From VGWB01 sp964480945 (GTDB lineage: Bacteria; Bacteroidota; Ignavibacteria; UBA10030): DNA of 33,578 bases. The translations under genes were made by a program, and so were the position numbers. Within the stretch, counting starts at the first letter, position 1. Every line of letters begins with the position of its first letter. Location: assembly GCA_964480945.1 (NCBI GenBank), contig CAYZRX010000038.1, positions 1 to 33,578 of the forward strand, read 5' to 3'. This document shows, piece after piece, positions 1 to 6,648 of the stretch. Below the pieces are notes generated by a model. The model was not told the origin of the DNA. It ran no database searches and worked only from the letters and a program-made list of their open reading frames with translations.

Positions 1-1466
1 TGGGCAAGCTCAAGGAAAGCCTCGTGCGGCTCGGCTTGACCCAGGATGCGAACATCGTACCGGCAGGCGGGATTACCACGTTTTCCGCTCCCGATATCAC
101 GCCGGCATATATGGGCGTCGGCTACATCATCGGCCCGGAGCTTGGCGCACTGAACTTCGCGGGCGGGCTGCTGGCGTGGGGATTGCTGGTGCCGCTCCTG
201 GTGTTCTTCGTCGGCCCGTCGATGATCGACAAGTACACCGCTGCGAACGGCACGCAGGACTGGGCGGCGCTGACGGGACATTTATACAAGTTCATCGTGC
301 GTCCCATCGCAGTCGGCGGCATGCTCGTCGGCGCATGCTACACGCTCTGGAGAATGAGGAAAAACCTGATCCTGGGGATCAAACGAGGCGTGGCTGACGT
401 TCGGAAGGCCGCCATGGCGGAGGCACCCGCTCTTCGAACCGATCGGGACCTGAATTTCCGTGTCGTCCTCCTCGGCATCACCGTAGTCTTCATTCTGATG
501 ATCGCCCTCTATATGTATTTCACGCAGGTCATCACCGGGGCGATTTTGGCTGCCGTGGTTATGCTCGTGACGGGGTTTTTCTTCGCCGCGGTCTCCGGCA
601 ACTTGGTCGGATTGATCGGCTCGTCGAACAACCCGATCTCCGGACTGACGTTGGCGACCACCGTTGTCGCTGCACTCACGATGGTCCTCATCGGGGTCTC
701 CGGTGCCCAGGGAGTAGCCGCAGTTCTGGGTGTTGCAGCCGTTGTCTGTGTTTCATCGGCGGTGGCGGGCGAAATGCTCCAGGACTTGAAGGTCGGTCAC
801 ATCCTTGGCGGCACACCGTGGAGAATGCAGGTCGGAGATATCATCGGTGTGATCCTGGCCGGGTTGGTGATGTTCTTTCCGTTGTACGTGCTGCACAATT
901 CCGATCTGGCGCAGAATCCTCTGACGGGCGGTTTTGGCAGCTCAGCGCTTCCGGCGCCTCAGGCTGGTCTGATGGCGGCACTCTCTCAGGGAATCGTCGG
1001 CGGTGAGATGGCGTGGCCTCTCGTGATCGTTGGGATCGCCCTGGGCATCTCGATGATCCTCATCAAGGTCAGAAGTCCGATGCTCTTCGCCGTCGGGATG
1101 TATCTTCCGCTCGGCACAACCTTTGCGATCTTCTGCGGCGGCATCATGCGGGGCATCGTCGACCGCATGGCTAAGAAGCGCGGGTACAACGATGCTCAGA
1201 AGGCGCGTGTGGAGAACGCGGGCATCCTGACAGCCTCCGGGCTGATAGCCGGCGAGGCGTTGATGGGGTTGATCATCGCTGCGGTCGTCTTCATCAATGA
1301 CCAGGCGGGCAACCCGCCGGAATTCTGGTACTTGCCCAGCTTCTCCGGAGTTGCCCCCTGGCTCGCGATCGTGTTCTTTGCGATCCTCGCGATGTACCTG
1401 ATCTCGAATCCGCTCCGGAAGGCAGGAAGTCCCGACGAGCCGGCACCGCCGACCGCGGTGATGTAG
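1..1466 (+). CDS. OPT-family oligopeptide transporter, 5' end missing
   Basis: C-terminal part of an oligopeptide transporter (OPT/YSL superfamily), a proton-coupled inner-membrane carrier for short peptides or metal chelates. The frame is open to the left edge (codons phase from position 3), so the gene starts outside the window and the GTG at 24 is only an internal codon. About 488 codons are visible, with many hydrophobic segments. Family-typical stretches are the MGVGYIIGPELGALNFAGG region near the left edge, the SSNNPISGLT motif, the LGGTPWRMQVGDIIG region, and the late LPLGTTFAIFCGG segment before a cytoplasmic RMAKKRG loop. It ends in a short polar tail. The downstream dipeptidase, dipeptide-carrier-like protein and aminopeptidase support a peptide substrate, though that is inference. 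The family is clear; the substrate is not. Confidence 0.92.
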   Translation, partial: GKLKESLVRLGLTQDANIVPAGGITTFSAPDITPAYMGVGYIIGPELGALNFAGGLLAWGLLVPLLVFFVGPSMIDKYTAANGTQDWAALTGHLYKFIVRPIAVGGMLVGACYTLWRMRKNLILGIKRGVADVRKAAMAEAPALRTDRDLNFRVVLLGITVVFILMIALYMYFTQVITGAILAAVVMLVTGFFFAAVSGNLVGLIGSSNNPISGLTLATTVVAALTMVLIGVSGAQGVAAVLGVAAVVCVSSAVAGEMLQDLKVGHILGGTPWRMQVGDIIGVILAGLVMFFPLYVLHNSDLAQNPLTGGFGSSALPAPQAGLMAALSQGIVGGEMAWPLVIVGIALGISMILIKVRSPMLFAVGMYLPLGTTFAIFCGGIMRGIVDRMAKKRGYNDAQKARVENAGILTASGLIAGEALMGLIIAAVVFINDQAGNPPEFWYLPSFSGVAPWLAIVFFAILAMYLISNPLRKAGSPDEPAPPTAVM

Positions 1467-1485
1467 TCGCTGTCGATCCGGTTTC

Positions 1486-1526
1486 AAGAGGAGCGGGGCA
1501 TCTCACGGCGAGATCGCTCCGCTCTT
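1486..1526 (+). terminator. Hairpin between OPT and PqqD-like genes
   Basis: A nested hairpin: outer arms AAGAG/CTCTT and GAGCG/CGCTC with a 2-nt bulge, and an inner ATCTC/GAGAT stem with a 5-nt loop. It starts 20 nt after the transporter stop codon. It is not followed by a T tract, so it could be a Rho-type or processing hairpin rather than an intrinsic terminator. Confidence 0.35.
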
Positions 1527-1539
1527 CTGTCAGTGGATA

Positions 1540-1926
1540 ATGTCATTTCAAGACAATCTTCAGATGAAAAAGAGCAGGTCGAGGTTCCGCGATCTTCTTG
1601 ATTCGACGCCGAAGCGGAACCTTCAGTGGGAGGTCGATGAGAACGGTCTGACCGTGTTGATCGTTCCGAGATTCACAAACCCTCTTGCAGTGAAGTGGGT
1701 GGTTCCGCGGCTCTCCAAGCCGGATTTCAGACTGAAGCTCGACGCTCTCGGCACGTTCGTGTGGGACCGGTGTGACGGGATGACACCCGTTTCAACCATT
1801 GCGGAGAACATGAGACGGGAATTCGGGGAGACGGCGGAACCGGTGAACGAGCGCGTGGTGGCTTTTGTCTCGAGGCTTCAACGCGAGAGATTTCTGGTTC
1901 TGACCAACAATAATGACATGCAGTGA
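1540..1926 (+). CDS. PqqD-like (RRE-fold) protein, orphan
   Basis: Small 128-residue protein resembling the PqqD family. In PQQ synthesis PqqD is a peptide chaperone that binds the precursor peptide; the same winged-helix fold (RiPP recognition element) is widespread in peptide-modification systems. Visible family features are the LDALGTFVWDRCDGMTPVS segment (residues about 68-86, the conserved core with aromatic-W before the helix), then IAENMRREFGE and a terminal helix with RLQRERFLVL. The N-terminal half, with a PRFTNPLAVKWVVPRL stretch, is longer than in classical PqqD (about 90 residues). No radical-SAM enzyme or precursor peptide is visible nearby; it lies between the OPT transporter and PepD. 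Start: ATG 1540 is used; ATG 1564 is an alternative, and neither has a strong ribosome binding site. A role in peptide handling is inference. Confidence 0.75.
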   Translation: MSFQDNLQMKKSRSRFRDLLDSTPKRNLQWEVDENGLTVLIVPRFTNPLAVKWVVPRLSKPDFRLKLDALGTFVWDRCDGMTPVSTIAENMRREFGETAEPVNERVVAFVSRLQRERFLVLTNNNDMQ

Positions 1927-1968
1927 ACTGGTTGGGCTGGATTAACTGACTACTAGGAGGATGTAGCT

Positions 1969-3426
1969 ATGGCAAACGCGATCGAAGGATTGAAACCTGA
2001 GCTTGTCTGGAAGTACTTCGCCGAGGTCGCCCGCATTCCGCGCGGATCGAAGAATGAGAAGCAGATTTCGGCCTACGTCGTCAAAAAGGCGCAGGAGCTG
2101 GGTCTCGAGGCGAAACAGGACAAGTTCATGAACGTTGTGGTCCGCAAGCCGGCTTCGCCGGGCCGCGAGAGCCGCCCGATGATCTGCCTGCAGGGCCACC
2201 TTGATATGGTGTGCGAGAAGAACAAGGACACGGTGCACGATTTTGAAAAGGACCCGATCGAGATCGTGCGGGATGGAAACGTGCTCATGGCGGACGGGAC
2301 AACGCTCGGCGCGGACAACGGCATCGCCGTCGCGACCAACCTCGCCATTATGGAGGATAAGTCGCTGGAGCACGGGCCCCTCGAGTTCCTCTTCACCGTC
2401 GACGAGGAGACCGGCCTGACGGGAGCGAGCAATCTGAAACCGGGATATGTCCAGAGCAAGACGTTGATGAACCTGGATTCGGAAGAGGAGGGAGCGCTCT
2501 ATGTTGGCTGCTCGGGCGGCCGAAATACCGTTGGAACGTGGAAAGCGGTTTTGGAGAACGCCCCGGGAAAAGCGAAATGCGTCAAGATTCACGTCAAAGG
2601 TCTGAAGGGCGGTCACTCCGGTTTGGAGATCGACAAGGGCCGCGGGAACTCGATCAAGATTCTCAACAGGGTGCTGCTCGCGCTCGACAAGATCGGTGCA
2701 CGGATCGGGGGCTTTGAGGGGGGGAACAAGAGCAACGCTATTCCCCGGGAGGCTGAAGCGCTGGTCTACGTGCCTGCGGCGAAGATGCGGCAGGCCGACA
2801 AGCTGGTCTCTCAGTGCAACTCCACGATCAAGGCGGAGCTCGCGACGGTGGAACCCGATCTTACGATCACGATCGAGGAGGCGGCGCAGGGAAAGAAGGG
2901 AAAGGTTCTGAAGAAAGCACTGCAGGCGATGCTGCTCAAAACGATCTCGGCGTTGCCGCATGGAGTAGTGAAGATGAGTGCGGATATCCCCGGTCTCATC
3001 GAGACCTCGACGAACGTGGCGATCATCCGGACGGCGAAAGGCAAAATCGTCCTCACGACGAGCCAGCGCAGCTCGGTTGCTTCCGAGATCGAGGAGATCC
3101 TGCACACGGTGCGCTCCGTCTTCGAGCTCGGCGGAGCGAAGGTTCAGCACACCGAAGGGTACCCTGGCTGGAAGCCGAACCTTGATTCTCCGATCTTGAA
3201 GCTCGCCAAGTCCACCTATCAATCGCTGTACGGGAAGGAGCCGCATGTCAAAGCGATTCACGCCGGGCTCGAATGCGGCATCATCGGCGAGAAGTATCCC
3301 GGCATGGACATGGTCTCGTTCGGTCCGACCCTCGAAGGCGTCCACTCGCCGGATGAGAAGATCTACGTCGACACGGTCCAGAAATTCTGGGACTTCCTGC
3401 TGACGATCTTGAAGAACGTCAACTGA
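1969..3426 (+). CDS. pepD: Aminoacyl-histidine dipeptidase (M20C)
   Basis: Cytosolic zinc dipeptidase of the M20 family (PepD, Xaa-His dipeptidase/carnosinase-like), hydrolysing a broad range of dipeptides. It is 485 residues, the usual PepD length. Visible di-metal site: H77 in QGHLDMV with catalytic D79, D116 in LGADNG, the E146-E147 pair in VDEETG, D170 in MNLDSEEE, and a C-terminal His in the GVHSPDEK motif. GLKGGHSG marks the start of the lid/dimerisation domain, as in other M20 enzymes. A clear AGGAGG lies just upstream of ATG 1969. It is followed by a hairpin-plus-T-tract terminator, so the transcript probably ends after it. It sits between two peptide-transporter-like genes, consistent with breaking down imported di- and oligopeptides. 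Confidence 0.95.
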   Translation: MANAIEGLKPELVWKYFAEVARIPRGSKNEKQISAYVVKKAQELGLEAKQDKFMNVVVRKPASPGRESRPMICLQGHLDMVCEKNKDTVHDFEKDPIEIVRDGNVLMADGTTLGADNGIAVATNLAIMEDKSLEHGPLEFLFTVDEETGLTGASNLKPGYVQSKTLMNLDSEEEGALYVGCSGGRNTVGTWKAVLENAPGKAKCVKIHVKGLKGGHSGLEIDKGRGNSIKILNRVLLALDKIGARIGGFEGGNKSNAIPREAEALVYVPAAKMRQADKLVSQCNSTIKAELATVEPDLTITIEEAAQGKKGKVLKKALQAMLLKTISALPHGVVKMSADIPGLIETSTNVAIIRTAKGKIVLTTSQRSSVASEIEEILHTVRSVFELGGAKVQHTEGYPGWKPNLDSPILKLAKSTYQSLYGKEPHVKAIHAGLECGIIGEKYPGMDMVSFGPTLEGVHSPDEKIYVDTVQKFWDFLLTILKNVN

Positions 3427-3441
3427 GGAGGACAACTCTCC

Positions 3442-3483
3442 TCAATTGGCAATTATCCATTGACCGTCGTCGATTGTCAATTG
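3442..3483 (+). repeat. Heptamer tandem array, TCAATTG type
   Basis: Six consecutive 7-nt units in perfect phase: TCAATTG, GCAATTA, TCCATTG, ACCGTCG, TCGATTG, TCAATTG. The fourth is strongly diverged; the first and last are identical. The array starts 15 nt after the pepD stop codon and ends just before the terminator hairpin. It resembles degenerate short tandem heptamer repeats known from intergenic DNA of some bacteria (for example STRR repeats in filamentous cyanobacteria). Confidence 0.7.
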
Positions 3484-3490
3484 GTTGCAG

Positions 3491-3529
3491 GGCGCTGGGT
3501 GGGTCATTCCATTCAGCGCCTTTGTTTTT
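3491..3529 (+). terminator. Rho-independent terminator after pepD
   Basis: Stem GGCGCTG (3491-3497) pairs with CAGCGCC (3514-3520); a 16-nt loop separates the arms and TTTGTTTTT follows directly. Position and T tract fit termination of the pepD transcript. Confidence 0.75.
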
Positions 3530-3657
3530 CGCAGACAGGTCTCGCGTCGTCGTCAGCTGTCAGCGAAATTCTGTTGTGAATGACCAAAATGGTTGGTACA
3601 CTGACCGCGACGTTGTCGAGAGGGAAGAAAGAATTCGACTAAATCCGCAGGAATGTC

Positions 3658-5001
3658 ATGACTGAATCCGTCCAAGATCCCTCTACTCCCGTCCCGGGGT
3701 GGTTTCATCCCTCGCGCCGGGCGTACCGCTTCACCGTTCTCTTCGTTGTGGCTCTGCTGACGTTCGGGAGCTATTTCGCGTATGACAGCGTCGGTGCGAT
3801 CGCCCCGAAGCTGATCGACGCGCTCGGCATTGGCCGAGAGTCCATCGGGCAGATGTACACGCTCTACAGCGTGGCTGCCGTTCTTTCGGTCTTCATCGGC
3901 GGCTTGCTCATCGATCGCATCGGCACGCGCCGCGCGAGCCTTCTGTTCTCGCTGCTCGTCACGATCGGTGCGGCGATCGTGGCCGTGGCCCCGAACCTCT
4001 GGGTTCTCAATGTCGGTCGGTTCATCTTCGGCTGGGGGTCCGAATCGCTCGTTGTCGCTCAGAGTGCGATCTTTGCCCGGTGGTTCAAAGGCAAGGAGCT
4101 CGCGTTTTCGTTCGGCGTCGGGCTCACGATCAGCCGTCTTGGCACGCTCTTCAGCTTCAACACGGAAGCGCTCATCGCAGAGTACTTTGGGGATTACCGC
4201 GCCGCGCTCTGGGCGGCCGTGCTCTTTTGTATCGCGTCGCTGCTTGCCAACTTGCTCTACATTGTATTGGATCGTCGCGGCGAGCGTGCGCTGAAACTGC
4301 ACGAAGAAGGTGGTGGCGACAAGATTGTCCTGGCGGATGTGAAACGGTTTCGATCTTCTTACTGGTACGTGACCCTGCTGTGTGTAACGTTCTACTCGGC
4401 GATTTTTCCCTTCACCGCGCTTTCGACCGATTTCTTCAACACCAAGTGGGGGTTGGCGCTCACCGCGGGCTCGGAGGGCGGTTTCTTCTCTCAGGTGTTC
4501 TACAACATCATCCATATGTTCAGCACGGCAGGCGGCACGACCACGATCATCATCTTCGCTTCGATGGTCCTCGCTCCGTTCTTCGGACAGCTGGTGGATC
4601 GATTCGGAAGACGAGCTACCGTGATGGTCGTCGGATCGATTCTCATGGTCCCATCGTTTCTGACGATGGCCTTCACGATGGTTCCGCCCGCATTCCCGAT
4701 GGTTGTGTTGGGGGCGGCGTTCGTGATGGTTCCCGCAGCGATGTGGCCCTCCATTCCGCTGATCGTGGAAAAGAATCGGGTGGGGACGGCATTCGGTCTG
4801 ATGACGATGATCCAGAATTTCGGGCTGGCTCTGTTCCCCTGGCTGAACGGCCTCCTGCGTGATATGACGCAAGCCTATACTGCCAGCATGGTCATGTTTT
4901 CAATGCTCGGACTTGTCGGGCTGGTGTTCGCGATCCTGCTCTTGCGGGCCGACAAGCGCGAAGGCAATAAGCTCGAGCTCGTTGACCGCGTGGCTCTGTA
5001 G
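3658..5001 (+). CDS. MFS transporter, MFSD1-like (possible dipeptide carrier)
   Basis: A 447-residue major facilitator protein with about 12 membrane segments. The loop between TM2 and TM3 has the MFS motif-A remnant GGLLIDRIGTRR (81-92). The stretch FGWGSESLVVAQSAIFARWF (124-143), followed by KGKELAFSFG and ISRLGT, closely resembles the signature region of the eukaryotic lysosomal protein MFSD1, reported as a dipeptide uniporter. Context fits: pepD ends about 230 bp upstream and an M29-type aminopeptidase follows. The central cytoplasmic loop (about 212-232) separates two six-helix halves, and a second DRFGRR motif opens the C-terminal half. Start ATG 3658 has a weak CAGGAA upstream. MFS membership is secure; the MFSD1 relation comes from remembered motifs and the dipeptide substrate is inference. 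Alternative: an oxalate/formate-type or other organic-anion MFS. Confidence 0.85.
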   Translation: MTESVQDPSTPVPGWFHPSRRAYRFTVLFVVALLTFGSYFAYDSVGAIAPKLIDALGIGRESIGQMYTLYSVAAVLSVFIGGLLIDRIGTRRASLLFSLLVTIGAAIVAVAPNLWVLNVGRFIFGWGSESLVVAQSAIFARWFKGKELAFSFGVGLTISRLGTLFSFNTEALIAEYFGDYRAALWAAVLFCIASLLANLLYIVLDRRGERALKLHEEGGGDKIVLADVKRFRSSYWYVTLLCVTFYSAIFPFTALSTDFFNTKWGLALTAGSEGGFFSQVFYNIIHMFSTAGGTTTIIIFASMVLAPFFGQLVDRFGRRATVMVVGSILMVPSFLTMAFTMVPPAFPMVVLGAAFVMVPAAMWPSIPLIVEKNRVGTAFGLMTMIQNFGLALFPWLNGLLRDMTQAYTASMVMFSMLGLVGLVFAILLLRADKREGNKLELVDRVAL

Positions 5002-5013
5002 AGCAGGTTAAAC

Positions 5014-5034
5014 GTTAGACGGAAGACGGGAGAT
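5014..5034 (+). repeat. Left heptamer array flanking the IVP gene
   Basis: Three in-phase heptamers: GTTAGAC, GGAAGAC, GGGAGAT, degenerate forms of GTGAGAC. They lie 23 nt before the four-helix-bundle gene and are in the opposite orientation to the TCTCACG-type array after it (the reverse complement of GTGAGAC is GTCTCAC). Confidence 0.55.
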
Positions 5035-5057
5035 CACGATGGAAGGGCCGATCGGCT

Positions 5058-5420
5058 ATGGAAAGAGCGCATAAGAAATTGAGAGTGTGGCAAGAGTCCA
5101 TGAGACTTGTCAAGATGATCTACGAGCTTACGACGTCTTTGCCAGTTGATGAGCGGTTCGGGCTGGTCTCCCAAATGCGGCGTGCCGCAGTCTCGGTGCC
5201 CAGCAACATCGCTGAAGGTGCGCCAAGACAGACGAAGAAGGAATCTGTTCAGTTCTACTCGATTGCCCGAGGCTCCCTGAGCGAGCTTGACACGCAAATT
5301 GGGCTTTGCTCTGATCTGAGATTTCTTTCTGAGACTGAGATAGCAGAGGTCTCGAATCGGCTTGAGACGGTCGGAGCGCTTCTCAATGGGTTGATTCGCT
5401 TTAAGAAATCTGGTACATAA
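5058..5420 (+). CDS. Four-helix-bundle protein, 23S rRNA intervening-sequence (IVP) family
   Basis: A 120-residue all-helical protein of the S23/IVP family, first known from open reading frames inside intervening sequences of 23S rRNA and later found as free-standing genes. Signatures: the N-terminal KLRVWQESMRLVKMIY helix, LPVDERFGLVSQMRRAA (about 29-45), and the conserved VSVPSNIAEGA segment (46-56), then QFYSIARGSLSELDTQI. Length is normal for the family (about 115-130). Its biochemical role is unknown. It interrupts an otherwise peptide-themed gene block and is bracketed by inverted heptamer arrays (5014-5034 and 5427-5468), which suggests it arrived as a small cassette; this is inference. 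The start at ATG 5058 fits the family N-terminus. Confidence 0.9.
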   Translation: MERAHKKLRVWQESMRLVKMIYELTTSLPVDERFGLVSQMRRAAVSVPSNIAEGAPRQTKKESVQFYSIARGSLSELDTQIGLCSDLRFLSETEIAEVSNRLETVGALLNGLIRFKKSGT

Positions 5421-5426
5421 GAACCG

Positions 5427-5468
5427 TCTACCATCTCACGTCTCACATCTTACGTCTCACTTCTCACC
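5427..5468 (+). repeat. Right heptamer array, TCTCACG type
   Basis: Six 7-nt units in perfect phase: TCTACCA, TCTCACG, TCTCACA, TCTTACG, TCTCACT, TCTCACC. The array starts 6 nt after the IVP stop codon and ends 15 nt before the next gene, so it also fills the leader of the aminopeptidase gene. Its unit is the reverse complement of the unit upstream of the IVP gene. Confidence 0.75.
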
Positions 5469-5483
5469 AGTACAGCGTTGCGT

Positions 5484-6446
5484 ATGAACATCTCTCCTCA
5501 ACTCATCTCCGCTTCCCTCATCGCCGTGCGCGATTGTATGGGCGTCAAAGCCGGCGAGCGCATTCTCATCGTGACGGATGAGCCGCTTCGCACCATCGGT
5601 TACGCGCTCTGGAAGGCCTCGAAGGACCTCGGGAACGAGGTGATGCTGGTGGAAATCCTGCCGCGGAAAACGAACGGCGAGGAACCGCCACGGGAGGTTG
5701 CAGAGCTGATGAAGATGGTCGACGTCGTCCTCTGCCCGACATCAAAATCTCTCACACATACGGACTCGCGCCGCGCAGCGAGCGAGAAGGGCGTCCGGAT
5801 AGCCACCCTGCCCGGTGTGACGGAGGAGATCATGGTCCGCTGCATGAATGCGGACTACAACGAAATCGCCAAACGGACATTTCGGGTTTGCGCGGAGATG
5901 GAGAAGACGAGCGTGGTTCGGGTGAAGGCGCCGGGGGGGACCGATATCACGCTGCCGATCAGAGGGAGAACGGCGCACGCGAGCTCGGGCTTGTTCCGTG
6001 AGAAAGGACTCTGGGGCAACCTGCCGACGGGGGAGGCGTACCTCGCGCCGCTCGAAGGGCAGGCGCAGGGTCTCGTTGTTGTCGACGGATCGATGGCCAG
6101 CGTCGGGATGGTCCGCGAACCCATCCGAATCTCCGTCAAGGAGGGATACGCGACGGAGATCGCCGGCGGCGCGGAGGCCAAGAAATTCATCGAGCTACTC
6201 GAGCCGCACGGCAAGGACGCAAGGAACGTGGCCGAGTTTGGCGTCGGCACGAATGACAAGGCGATTCTCACCGGCTTGATCCTTGAAGATGAGAAGGTCA
6301 TGGGGACGATCCATATCGCCTTCGGAGACAACAAGTCCATGGGCGGGACGGTCAGGGTCGCCAGCCATCTGGACGGACTCGTCAAGGAGCCGACGGTCTG
6401 GTTCGACGATCGGAAAGTGATGGAAGGAGGCAAACTCCTGATCTAG
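5484..6446 (+). CDS. M29-type metallo-aminopeptidase (AmpS/AmpT-like)
   Basis: A 320-residue protein of the M29 aminopeptidase superfamily (COG2309-like). It has an N-terminal alpha/beta domain with the motif SKSLTHTDSRRAA (87-99) followed by GVRIATLPGVTEEI, and a C-terminal metal domain. The expected dinuclear ligands are all present in the right order: E184 (NLPTGEAY), E251 (AEFGVGTN), H277 (GTIHIAFGDN), H295 and D297 (SHLDG). It is about 90 residues shorter than classical M29 enzymes such as AmpT, like many single-gene relatives; the related NicX dioxygenase is an alternative reading of the fold. ATG 5484 is preferred to the in-frame TTG at 5478. No ribosome binding site is visible; its leader is the heptamer array. 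It likely completes the peptide-degradation block by trimming N-terminal residues. Confidence 0.85.
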   Translation: MNISPQLISASLIAVRDCMGVKAGERILIVTDEPLRTIGYALWKASKDLGNEVMLVEILPRKTNGEEPPREVAELMKMVDVVLCPTSKSLTHTDSRRAASEKGVRIATLPGVTEEIMVRCMNADYNEIAKRTFRVCAEMEKTSVVRVKAPGGTDITLPIRGRTAHASSGLFREKGLWGNLPTGEAYLAPLEGQAQGLVVVDGSMASVGMVREPIRISVKEGYATEIAGGAEAKKFIELLEPHGKDARNVAEFGVGTNDKAILTGLILEDEKVMGTIHIAFGDNKSMGGTVRVASHLDGLVKEPTVWFDDRKVMEGGKLLI

Positions 6447-6648
6447 CTGGCGCCGCATTCCGATCATTACCCCTTCTCCAATTCTTTCCTCAAGTTTCTC
6501 GAATTCGACATTCCCCGTGGCCCACGCGTTTTCTACCACTCTTTTAACCTGTGGAGGAACTCTTCGCCCCTCTGAGGTTGTTATAGACTGAAGCTGTTAC
6601 GAAATCCTTTCACCGTTTTCACAATCCCAATAGATTCGGTTCGTTTCA

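Noticed and set aside
1942..3435. Long minus-strand reading frame opposite pepD
   Set aside because: Arginine-, leucine- and aspartate-rich shadow of a GC-rich gene; the + strand protein has complete M20 motifs.
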